From an uncultured Lentisphaeria bacterium (GTDB lineage Bacteria; Verrucomicrobiota; Lentisphaeria; Victivallales; Victivallaceae), in contig CASFVA010000009.1 of assembly GCA_949298075.1 (NCBI GenBank), forward strand, positions 62,001-126,000: a stretch of DNA of 64,000 bases, in the 5' to 3' direction. A program made the translations under genes and the position numbers. Positions within the stretch are counted from its first letter, which is position 1. Every line of letters begins with the position of its first letter. Of this stretch, positions 17,800 through 25,401 are shown piece by piece. A model generated the notes under the pieces. It ran no database searches. It was not told the origin of the DNA and was given only the letters and a program-made list of their open reading frames with translations.

Positions 17800-18764
17800 C
17801 ACAGCATTTCCATCATGTATTCATAAACCGCATCGTCGCACCCCGGCAGCGATTCGTGCCCGAAATCCGGATAGAACACCACTTCCTTGGGCGAGACGAC
17901 CTTGTTGTAGGCCGCAAACTGGGTCGACGGCGGACAGATGGTGTCCATCAGTCCGGTGAACATCACGAGGGAGCAGCGAATGCGCGGCGCCAGATGCTGA
18001 ATGTCGATGTACCCGAGTTTGGTGAACACCTCCTGCTCCCTGGCATGCACGGGATCAAACATCCGGAAGTAATAACTCAACTCCTCGTAGGCTCCTTTGG
18101 CCAAATCCATCTCCCACACCCTCCGGTAGTCGGAGAGAAACGGATAAGCCGCCGCCGCCCGGTTGACCTCCGGCACCAGCGCCGCGCAGGCGAAAGTCAG
18201 TCCGCCACCCTGAGACCCCCCGGTAATACCGACCCGGGCGGCGTCCACGTCGGGCATCGCCATCACCAGCCTGGTGAGCTGAGCGGTATCCAGAAAAATG
18301 CTCCGGAACAGCAGCTTCTTCGGATCGGGATCATCCAGGCCCCGGACAAAATGCCCACGGAAAGTCATCCCGCTCACCGGAGTCGTGTCCTCAGAGAGTC
18401 CGCCCTGCCCCCGACAATCCAGCGCCGCCACCACAAATCCCGCGTTCACATATTTGAGTTTGTCGCACCACGAACCGCAGTTGCCCGAATAACCGTGAAA
18501 AATGACCACCGCCGGACGCGGCGTTGCTGGAGTCCCACGCGGACGCAGAAATTTGGCATGCACCCGCGCACCGCCGACCCCGGTGAAAAACAGGTCGAAA
18601 CATTCCGCACCCGGCGCCCGGAATTCCGCCGGCACCAGCCGGACATCGCTTTCAACAGTCGCCAGTTCCGCCAACGATTCATCCCAGTAACGGTCGAAAT
18701 CGTCCGGACATGGATTCAATCCCTGATACGTTTTCAGTTTTTCAATCGGCAGATCAATCAACAT
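17799..18764 (-). CDS. Cytoplasmic CE7-family acetyl esterase (acetylxylan esterase / cephalosporin-C deacetylase)
   Basis: An alpha/beta hydrolase that removes acetyl groups from short xylo-oligosaccharides and similar esters. The 321-residue protein has no signal peptide, so it acts inside the cell. CE7 features are intact: HGYSGNCGSW, the DCRGQGG loop, the nucleophile elbow GITGGSQGGG, the acid in TGLMDTICPP and the His in PDFGHESLPG. It lies 60 bases after valS and overlaps xseB by one base, an unusual housekeeping setting. Natural substrate is unproven. Confidence 0.9.
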   Translation of the reverse strand: MLIDLPIEKLKTYQGLNPCPDDFDRYWDESLAELATVESDVRLVPAEFRAPGAECFDLFFTGVGGARVHAKFLRPRGTPATPRPAVVIFHGYSGNCGSWCDKLKYVNAGFVVAALDCRGQGGLSEDTTPVSGMTFRGHFVRGLDDPDPKKLLFRSIFLDTAQLTRLVMAMPDVDAARVGITGGSQGGGLTFACAALVPEVNRAAAAYPFLSDYRRVWEMDLAKGAYEELSYYFRMFDPVHAREQEVFTKLGYIDIQHLAPRIRCSLVMFTGLMDTICPPSTQFAAYNKVVSPKEVVFYPDFGHESLPGCDDAVYEYMMEML

Positions 18765-18824
18765 GATGTCAACACCCTTCCTGAAATTTCTTCTTCAGCC
18801 GTACCTCCACGACCGGACGGAACT

Positions 18825-21485
18825 TTACTTCAAGCTTGCCAGCAGCTCCCGGGTCCGGGCGGCTTTGTCCTCCAGCTCGGCCAGTTTGGCCCGGGTCGAC
18901 TCCACCACCTGGGCCGGGGCACTCTGCACAAAACGCGCATTGCCCAGCCGTCCCCGGGTACCGGCAATCCAACCCTCCAGCTCCTTGAGCTGTTTTTCCA
19001 GCTTCGTCCGCTCCGCGGCGACATCAATCAGGCCGGCCAGCGGCAGATAAACCGTTCCGGACGAACAGATCCGCGACGGCGCCGCACCCCTGACGGCAAC
19101 GTCAAAGTCCTCGGACGAAACCACCATTTCCGAAGCATTGAGCAGACTCAGCAGCGAATTCTTCTCCCGGGTGAGAAACTCCAGCGCCGCCTGGTCCGCC
19201 GCTTTGATGTGGAACGCGACTTTGCGCCCGTCCGGAATGTTGTAGCTCGCTTTCAGGAAGCGGCCGCCGCGCACCAGTTCGAACTTGCCGTCCACCAGCG
19301 CCGGCTCCGGATGACCGGCGGGAACCACGCCGTCGTTCTCCGGATAGGGAGCGTACATGATGCTCCGGTCCTCAGGCAGAAATCCCATCTGGTGAGCCAG
19401 CTCCTCGGTAATGAACGGCATGAAGGGATGCATGAGCCGCAAAATGCGGTAAAGCGCGTAATCCAGCACCGCCAGCGCCCGATCCCGTTCCCGGCCGCCC
19501 GCCCGCATCGGAACCTTTTCCGCCTCAATGAACCAGTCGCAGAATTCGGACCAGACCAGATCGTAGATGGCGTGCGCCGCCGTGTGGAAATTGAACTCGG
19601 CCAAATCGGCATTAACGGCATCCACGGCGGCATCGAGCCGGGCCAGCATCCAGCGCTCGTCGGCGCTGAGAGTGGCGATCACCTCGGGTGCGAGTTCGGT
19701 GAAACGCCCGGAAACCGGTCCCTGCATCTGCCGGAAACGGCAGGCGTTCCAGAGTTTGTTGGCGAAGGTCTTGCCGATCTCGCACTTTTCATTGCTGTAG
19801 CGGATGTCCATGCCCAGCGGCGCAATGTAGACAATCGTGAACCGCAATGCGTCCGCACCGTAAGTGGCAATCACGTCCAGAGGATCGGGGGAGTTTCCCA
19901 GCGACTTGGAGAGCTTGCGGCCGATTTCGTCCCGGATGATGCTGGTGAAGTAAACATCGCGGAAAGGAATCTCCTTCATGAATTCGCAGCCCGCCATAAT
20001 CATGCGCGCCACCCAGAAGAAAATGATGTCCGGACCGGTCACCAGCGCCGAGGTCGGATAAAACTTGCGCAGTTCCGGCGTCTCATCCGGCCACCCCATC
20101 ACCGAGAACGGCCACAGCCAGCTCGAAAACCAGGTGTCCAGCACATCCTCCTCCTGGCGCCACCGGCCGGGCGCCACCGGCGGCTCCTCGCCGACGTACA
20201 CCTCGCCGTTCTCGTCGTTATACCAGGCCGGAATCCGGTGCCCCCACCAGATCTGGCGCGACACGCACCAGTCCTGAATGTTTTCCATCCAGTGAAAATA
20301 GGTCTTGGCCCAGCGCTCGGGATGAAACTTGATGCGACCGGATTTAACCGCTTCAATCGCCGGTTTGGCCAGTTCCTTCATGTTGCAGAACCACTGGTAG
20401 CTCACCAGAGTCTCAATCGGCACGTCGCCGCGCTCGGAATAACCGACCGAATGGGTGATCTCCTCCACCTTCTCCAGCAATCCCTGCTCTTCCATCATTT
20501 TCACGCAGAGCTTGCGCGCTTCGAAGCGGTCAAGTCCGGCGAACGGCCGTCCGCAGCGCTCATTGAGCGAGGCATCGGGGTTCATCACGTTGATGACTTC
20601 CAGCTGATGCCGCTTGCCAACCTCAAAGTCATTGGGGTCATGCGCCGGCGTGATCTTGACGCAACCGGTTCCCTTGGCCGGATCGGCGTGCTCGTCGCCG
20701 ATGATCGGAATCTCCCGGTCGGTCAGCGGCAGGCGAACCGTCTTGCCGATCAGATGCCGGTAGCGCTCGTCGGCGGGATTGACCGCCACCGCAGTATCGC
20801 CGAACATGGTCTCAGGACGGGTGGTCGCCACCACCAGATAACCCGATCCGTCCGTCAGCGGATAGCGGAAATGCCAAAAATGACCGGGCACCTCCCTGTA
20901 AATGACCTCCTCGTCGGACAACGCGCTCTTGGCCACCGGACACCAGTTGATCATGCGCTGACCGCGGTAAATGTAGCCTTTGTTGTAGAGGGCTACAAAA
21001 ACCTTGCGCACCGCCCGGGAAAGGTTTTCGTCCATGGTGAAGCGTTCCCGCTCCCAGTCGCAGGAACAGCCGAGCGTACGCAGCTGGCGGATGATTTTTC
21101 CGCCGAATTCACCTTTCCACTGCCAGACCCGGCGGATAAACTCCTCGCGGCCGAGCTCCTCGCGGCCGGTGTTGAAATTCTGGCGCAGATACTTTTCCAC
21201 CCGCGCCTCGGTCGCGATGCCGGCGTGATCGGTGCCGGGGAACCAACACACTTCGCGGCCCCGCATGCGCTGATAGCGGCAGAGGATGTCCTGCAAGGTG
21301 TTGTTGAGCACATGCCCCAGGGTCAGAATTCCCGTCACGTTGGGCGGCGGAATCACAATCGAATAGGCTTCCTTCGACGATGCGGGATCGCCGCGGAACA
21401 ATCCGGCCTCCTCCCAGCGGGGAAACCATTTCTTTTCCACCTCGGCGGGTTCGTAGGCCCGCGGCAGAGTTTCAAATTCAGACAT
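18825..21485 (-). CDS. valS: Valyl-tRNA synthetase
   Basis: Charges tRNA-Val. This class I synthetase of 886 residues has the HIGH-type motif in PPNVTGILTLGHVLNN, the KMSKS-type motif GRKLSKSLGNSPDP, the editing (CP1) insert with TTRPETMFGDTAVAVNP, an anticodon-binding helical domain and the C-terminal coiled-coil arm (about the last 65 residues). ATG at 21485 is preferred because GGA lies eight bases upstream; an ATG two codons earlier (21491) is possible. It leads an operon with the CE7 esterase, xseB and a membrane glycosyltransferase. Confidence 0.97.
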   Translation of the reverse strand: MSEFETLPRAYEPAEVEKKWFPRWEEAGLFRGDPASSKEAYSIVIPPPNVTGILTLGHVLNNTLQDILCRYQRMRGREVCWFPGTDHAGIATEARVEKYLRQNFNTGREELGREEFIRRVWQWKGEFGGKIIRQLRTLGCSCDWERERFTMDENLSRAVRKVFVALYNKGYIYRGQRMINWCPVAKSALSDEEVIYREVPGHFWHFRYPLTDGSGYLVVATTRPETMFGDTAVAVNPADERYRHLIGKTVRLPLTDREIPIIGDEHADPAKGTGCVKITPAHDPNDFEVGKRHQLEVINVMNPDASLNERCGRPFAGLDRFEARKLCVKMMEEQGLLEKVEEITHSVGYSERGDVPIETLVSYQWFCNMKELAKPAIEAVKSGRIKFHPERWAKTYFHWMENIQDWCVSRQIWWGHRIPAWYNDENGEVYVGEEPPVAPGRWRQEEDVLDTWFSSWLWPFSVMGWPDETPELRKFYPTSALVTGPDIIFFWVARMIMAGCEFMKEIPFRDVYFTSIIRDEIGRKLSKSLGNSPDPLDVIATYGADALRFTIVYIAPLGMDIRYSNEKCEIGKTFANKLWNACRFRQMQGPVSGRFTELAPEVIATLSADERWMLARLDAAVDAVNADLAEFNFHTAAHAIYDLVWSEFCDWFIEAEKVPMRAGGRERDRALAVLDYALYRILRLMHPFMPFITEELAHQMGFLPEDRSIMYAPYPENDGVVPAGHPEPALVDGKFELVRGGRFLKASYNIPDGRKVAFHIKAADQAALEFLTREKNSLLSLLNASEMVVSSEDFDVAVRGAAPSRICSSGTVYLPLAGLIDVAAERTKLEKQLKELEGWIAGTRGRLGNARFVQSAPAQVVESTRAKLAELEDKAARTRELLASLK

Positions 21486-21526
21486 AATCATAATCCGGGG
21501 TTAAAGGTCAGTTTTCATAATCGGTT

Positions 21527-21555
21527 AATATACCACGCCGGCCGTGCTTTTTCCA
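21527..21555 (-). promoter_or_regulatory. valS promoter
   Basis: Minus strand TGGAAA (21550-21555), 17-base spacer, TATATT (21527-21532), about 40 bases before valS. It is next to the divergent purE promoter. Confidence 0.68.
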
Positions 21556-21564
21556 GTTGCGGAC

Positions 21565-21592
21565 TTGCAAAAACCGGCTGAGGATGTATATT
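21565..21592 (+). promoter_or_regulatory. purE-marC promoter
   Basis: TTGCAA (21565-21570), 16-base spacer, TATATT (21587-21592). It implies a ~125-base leader before purE in which I see no recognisable purine riboswitch. Confidence 0.72.
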
Positions 21593-21723
21593 TTCTGAAT
21601 TTTCCGGAGTCCTCCGCGCTGACGGTGAACTCCGCCGGAATCCGGACGGCCGGAAAGCCGCCGTCCCGCCGGAAAACCGCACCGCAAAACCTGAAAACGC
21701 CAAATCAACAGGGAGTCTGAATC

Positions 21724-22233
21724 ATGAGCGTGGCAGTGGTAATGGGCAGCAAAAGCGATCTGGAAATCGTCCGCGGCGCCCTCGATACTTTGACCGCTTT
21801 CGGAGTTGAACACGTTGTCCGGGTGCTCTCGGCGCACCGCACCCCGGCCGAGGCGGCCGATTTCGCCGTGAACGCCGAGGCCGCCGGAATCCGGGTCATC
21901 ATCTGCGCCGCCGGCATGGCCGCCCACCTCGGCGGCGTAATCGCCGCGCATACCACTTTGCCGGTGATCGGAATTCCGGTGGCGAGCGCACCGTTCAACG
22001 GACTGGATGCGCTCTTTTCCATCGTTCAGATGCCTCCGGGAATCCCGGTGGCGGCAGTGACTGCCGGCAAAGCCGGCGGTAAAAACGCGGCCCTGTACGC
22101 CATCGCGATTCTCGCGCTCAGCGATCCCGGGCTGGCGGCCAAGCTCAAGGCTTTCCGGATCAAACAGCGCGAGCAGGTGCTTGCGGCCGACGCCGAACTG
22201 CAGCAGGAAGTTTCTTCAGGTCAGGTTAAATGA
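21724..22233 (+). CDS. purE: N5-carboxyaminoimidazole ribonucleotide mutase (class I PurE)
   Basis: Converts N5-CAIR to CAIR in purine synthesis. The 169-residue protein starts MSVAVVMGSKSDLEIV and has the family motifs SAHRTP (His/Arg contacting substrate) and CAAGMAAHLGGVIAAHTTLP, then PVIGIPV and the TAGKAGGKNAALYA helix. GGGAG upstream marks the start. No purK is in the window. It overlaps marC by four bases (ATGA), so translation is coupled. Confidence 0.95.
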   Translation: MSVAVVMGSKSDLEIVRGALDTLTAFGVEHVVRVLSAHRTPAEAADFAVNAEAAGIRVIICAAGMAAHLGGVIAAHTTLPVIGIPVASAPFNGLDALFSIVQMPPGIPVAAVTAGKAGGKNAALYAIAILALSDPGLAAKLKAFRIKQREQVLAADAELQQEVSSGQVK

Positions 22234-22835
22234 CCCCCGCCGCCCTCATCGGTCTGATCATTCGGCTGCTGCTGCTGCTGACCCCGTTTTTCGTGCTGTC
22301 GGTTTTTCTGACGATCAGCAGCGAACTCACCCGCGGCGGACAACGTCTGCTGGCGCTGCGCATTACCAGCGCCGTGCTGATCATCTGTCTGGTGCTGTAC
22401 TTTTTCGGGAATGTCATTTTCCGTTACCTCGGCATCTCGCTGGACGCTTTCCGGGTCGGAGCCGGACTGGTGCTGCTGCTCAACGGCATTGACATGGTGC
22501 GTTCGACCGGGACGCCGGCCAACCGCCTCTGCGGAAGCGACAACGACATCGCCGTGGTGCCGCTGGCCATTCCCTACACCGTCGGCCCCGGCACCATCGG
22601 CGCATTGCTGGTGATGGGCGCGGAACCGGGACTGAGCTATTCGGAACGGTTCATCACCGCCGGAGCGATTGTTCTGGCAGTTGGCGCGCTGGGCCTGGTG
22701 CTGTTTTTCGGCGAACATCTGGGCAACGTGCTCAAGAAAAAAGGGGTGAACATCCTGAGCAAACTCACCGGAATGTACCTCATCGCGCTGGCGGCCCAGA
22801 TCATTTTCACCGGTGTGAAAAATTTTCTGACTTGA
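22230..22835 (+). CDS. MarC-family (UPF0056) inner-membrane protein
   Basis: A 201-residue protein with six predicted membrane segments in the MarC layout: N-terminal TPFFVLSVFLTIS, GNVIFRYLGISLDAFRVGAG with LLLNGIDM, and the conserved second-half segment VVPLAIPYTVGPGTIGALLV. The biochemical role of the family is not established, despite the historical antibiotic-resistance name. It is translationally coupled to purE, a link whose meaning I cannot explain. The rpsO promoter begins right at its stop codon. Confidence 0.88.
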   Translation: MTPAALIGLIIRLLLLLTPFFVLSVFLTISSELTRGGQRLLALRITSAVLIICLVLYFFGNVIFRYLGISLDAFRVGAGLVLLLNGIDMVRSTGTPANRLCGSDNDIAVVPLAIPYTVGPGTIGALLVMGAEPGLSYSERFITAGAIVLAVGALGLVLFFGEHLGNVLKKKGVNILSKLTGMYLIALAAQIIFTGVKNFLT

Positions 22836-22860
22836 ATTTTTCCGGATCCGGGATTATATT
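22832..22860 (+). promoter_or_regulatory. rpsO promoter
   Basis: TTGAAT (22832-22837), 17-base spacer, TATATT (22855-22860), giving a leader of about 88 bases that could hold an S15-responsive structure. Confidence 0.8.
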
Positions 22861-22954
22861 ATTTGGATAAACGGTCCGTAAGCAACGGGTTGGCGGTTTC
22901 AGTCCGAACCGCCGGCTGGCGGACTCGCAACTCATATCAATGGAGAACCTGAAC

Positions 22955-23224
22955 ATGGACAAAGCCGTCAAAGCTGATCTGGTCGCCAAGTGGGGACGCA
23001 AAGCCGGAGACACCGGTTCGCCCGAAGTGCAGATCGCGCTGCTCAGCACCCGGATCACCGAGCTGACCGGACATCTCAAAAACAATCCGAAAGATCACAG
23101 CACCCGCCGCGGCCTCATGGCCATGGTGGCGCTGCGCAAGAAGCTGCTGGCCTATCTGCTGCGTGAAAACCGTGAACGCTATCTCGCCGTTACCGAGGCC
23201 TTCGGCATCCGCCGCGCCAAATAA
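22955..23224 (+). CDS. rpsO: 30S ribosomal protein S15
   Basis: S15 is a primary 16S rRNA binder. The 89-residue protein starts MDKAVKADLVAKWG, with GDTGSPEVQIALLSTRI, LTGHLKNNPKDHSTRRGL and the C-terminal LLRENRERY. The start is the second in-frame ATG because GGAG lies nine bases before it and the length equals the family norm; an upstream ATG (22940) would add MENLN. It is monocistronic with its own promoter and terminator. Confidence 0.97.
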   Translation: MDKAVKADLVAKWGRKAGDTGSPEVQIALLSTRITELTGHLKNNPKDHSTRRGLMAMVALRKKLLAYLLRENRERYLAVTEAFGIRRAK

Positions 23225-23249
23225 GACAGGCTGCAGCGGTCAGAACAGT

Positions 23250-23285
23250 GCCGTTTCCGCGATTCCGGAAACGGCGCTTTTTTTT
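23250..23285 (+). terminator. rpsO terminator
   Basis: Ten-base stem GCCGTTTCCG / CGGAAACGGC with a 6-base loop, then GC and eight T bases. Confidence 0.93.
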
Positions 23286-23402
23286 GCGGCGGAGCCGGGT
23301 GGAAAATGACCCCTCCCCCCTGACCGCGTCAACCTGTCGGGATCCCGTCCGGCTCAGGCGGAACCATCGCCAGGGGCAGCCATTCGCCGCCCCGGACCAA
23401 CC

Positions 23403-23440
23403 AAAAACGCCGCCCTCCTGATCTCCAGGAGGACGGCGTT
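23403..23440 (-). terminator. leuCD terminator
   Basis: On the minus strand a stem of about 15 bases (AACGCCGTCCTCCTG with one mismatch) closes on a short loop and is followed by a T-run (TTTTTGG), 31 bases after the leuD stop. Confidence 0.88.
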
Positions 23441-23470
23441 GTCTGAAACCGTGCGGACTGCCGCCGCCGC

Positions 23471-23995
23471 TCAGTATTTGCGGTCGGCGTAAGCCACCCA
23501 GCCACCGGCCCGAACCAGCGCCAGGTCGAAATCGCCGACGTCAAACCGGTATTCCCGGGTGACTCCACCGCCGGTGACGGTGAACACCTGCCGGTCAAGA
23601 TCGGTGGTCAGCTCCGCTCCGGACGCGGCAAAGGTTTTGAAGAGATCGTCGATTTCCGCTTCCGGCAAGGTTACCGCCAGCAAGCCGCAGTTGAACATGT
23701 TCTGCCGGAATATCCGGGCGAAATTCACCGCAATCACCAAATTAATGCCGTTGCACTCCAGCACCCACGGCGCGTGCTCCCGGGAGGAGCCGCACCCGAA
23801 GTTGGCCCGGGTGACAATGACTCCGGCGCCCGGAACATCCCGCTTCGGATCAAACCCCTCAAGGGCAAGATCCTCCAGGCAGTACGGCTTGAGCGCCGCC
23901 TTGCTGGATTCGGTCAGGTATTTGGCCGGAATAATTTCATCGGTGTTGATGTCGGAACGGTCGAGAAACAGAATTTTTCCACTGAAATTTTTCAT
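23471..23995 (-). CDS. leuD: 3-isopropylmalate dehydratase small subunit (LeuD/HacB type)
   Basis: Swivel-domain subunit of isopropylmalate isomerase in leucine synthesis. The 174-residue protein has the small-subunit signature (RSDINTDEIIPAKYL near the start, FGCGSSREHAPWVLE at about 66-80). Its ~170-residue length fits the archaeal/clostridial-type subunit rather than the ~200-residue E. coli LeuD. It follows leuC by 13 bases. A homoaconitase role cannot be fully excluded, but the pairing and lack of lysine-pathway partners favour LeuD. Confidence 0.9.
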   Translation of the reverse strand: MKNFSGKILFLDRSDINTDEIIPAKYLTESSKAALKPYCLEDLALEGFDPKRDVPGAGVIVTRANFGCGSSREHAPWVLECNGINLVIAVNFARIFRQNMFNCGLLAVTLPEAEIDDLFKTFAASGAELTTDLDRQVFTVTGGGVTREYRFDVGDFDLALVRAGGWVAYADRKY

Positions 23996-24008
23996 TCGCT
24001 TAACCTCA

Positions 24009-25292
24009 TTAGCGGTAGAACGGCGAATTGACGATCGTGCCGGCCACTGCGGTCGCCGCTGCCGTCGCCGGACTCATCAGATGCACCATGCCGCCCCTGC
24101 CCATGCGGCCGTTGAAGTTGCGGTTGGTAGTCGATGCGCAGACTTCGCCGGGAGCGAGCACTCCGTTGCTCATGCCCAGGCAGGCGCCGCAGGTCGGATT
24201 GGTCACACAGCAGCCGGCCGCCATGAACACCGCAATCAGCCCCTCTTCCAGCGCCTGACGGTAAACCAGCGGCGTAGCCGGGGAAATCACGCACCGCACC
24301 GTCGGCGCGATGTGACGGTTACGCATAACTTCCGCCGCCACCCGGAGATCCTCAATCCGGCCATTGGTGCAGCTGCCGATATAAACCTGATCCACCCGGG
24401 TTCCGGCCAGCTCGCGCACCGGCTTGACCTGATCGGGTTTGTAGCCGACCGTAGCCACCGGCTCAATGGCGGAGGCGTCGATTTCCACGACTTTGGTGTA
24501 GACAGCGTCGGCGTCGGGCAGGAAACGCGAGAAATCAGCCAGCGCCGCCGCCTTGTCCGGATACTCCGACCGGATGAACTCCCAGAGGTAGTCGACCGTC
24601 ACCATATCCGGATAACAGATTCCGCAGGTTCCGCCCGCCTCAATCGCCATGTTGCAGAGAGTCATGCGACCGTCCATGCCCAGCGCCGCCACCGCTTCAC
24701 CGGCAAATTCGATGACCTGATCGGTGGCGCCGTTGACCGTGAGCATTTTGATGATCGTGAGGATCGCGTCCTTGGCGTACACTCCCGGACGCAGCCGCCC
24801 GTTGAGCACCACCTTGATGGTCTGCGGCTCCCGGAACGCGCAGACCCCCTTGAGAATGCCGACTTCAAGGTCGGTGGTTCCGACCCCGGCCGCGAAAGCG
24901 CCGAACGCCCCGTGAGTGCAGGTATGGGAGTCGCCCATGATCACGGTGAAACCGGGACGGACAAACCCCTTTTCCGGAAACAGCGCATGGCAGACGCCGT
25001 TGTCGCCGATGTCGAAAAAGTCCGCAATGCCATGCCGCCGCGCCCAGTCGCGCAGCGTTTTACCCTGAATCGCGGTTTTGGAGTCCTTGGCCGGACTCAC
25101 ATGGTCGATCACCACCTTGATTCTGGCCGGATCAAACACGCGGTCCCGGCCGATGGCGACCAGGTCGTCAATGGCGATCGGGGTGGTGATTTCGTGACAA
25201 AACACCCGGTCGAGAGCGAGCACCCGAACGTTATCCGCCGGACGGTCGACCTCGTGGGCGTCAAAAATTTTCTGAGCAACCGTTCTACCCAT
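24009..25292 (-). CDS. leuC: 3-isopropylmalate dehydratase large subunit (LeuC/HacA type)
   Basis: Iron-sulfur large subunit of isopropylmalate isomerase. The 427-residue protein starts MGRTVAQKIFDAHEV, chosen because GAGGTG precedes the ATG; the longer frame upstream is not protein-like. The [4Fe-4S] ligands are visible in YIGSCTNGRIEDL and CCVTNPTCGACLG, and the substrate region in GDSHTCTHGAFGAFA and STTNRNFNGRMG. Length fits the ~420-residue HacA/LeuC2 subfamily. No leuA or leuB is nearby. Confidence 0.93.
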   Translation of the reverse strand: MGRTVAQKIFDAHEVDRPADNVRVLALDRVFCHEITTPIAIDDLVAIGRDRVFDPARIKVVIDHVSPAKDSKTAIQGKTLRDWARRHGIADFFDIGDNGVCHALFPEKGFVRPGFTVIMGDSHTCTHGAFGAFAAGVGTTDLEVGILKGVCAFREPQTIKVVLNGRLRPGVYAKDAILTIIKMLTVNGATDQVIEFAGEAVAALGMDGRMTLCNMAIEAGGTCGICYPDMVTVDYLWEFIRSEYPDKAAALADFSRFLPDADAVYTKVVEIDASAIEPVATVGYKPDQVKPVRELAGTRVDQVYIGSCTNGRIEDLRVAAEVMRNRHIAPTVRCVISPATPLVYRQALEEGLIAVFMAAGCCVTNPTCGACLGMSNGVLAPGEVCASTTNRNFNGRMGRGGMVHLMSPATAAATAVAGTIVNSPFYR

Positions 25293-25370
25293 GTGGCACA
25301 CCTCGCAGTATATTCTATGACGGACCGCCGCACCGGCATCCTGACGGCGCGCGGCTTTGCACAATTTATT

Positions 25371-25399
25371 AATATAACACCGCGCCGGATCAATGGCAA
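25371..25399 (-). promoter_or_regulatory. leuCD promoter
   Basis: Minus strand TTGCCA (25394-25399), 17-base spacer, TATATT (25371-25376), about 78 bases before leuC. The -35 sits next to the recD2 stop codon. No leucine leader peptide or T-box is apparent. Confidence 0.75.
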
Positions 25400-25401
25400 G
25401 T

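Noticed and set aside
17436-21581. A 1381-codon plus-strand open frame
   Set aside because: It lies antisense to valS, the CE7 esterase and xseB, all with complete family motifs; composition is His/Arg/Pro-rich and no domain is seen.
21593-21723. Possible purine riboswitch in the purE leader
   Set aside because: No conserved three-way junction loops can be read; the leader is simply GC-rich.
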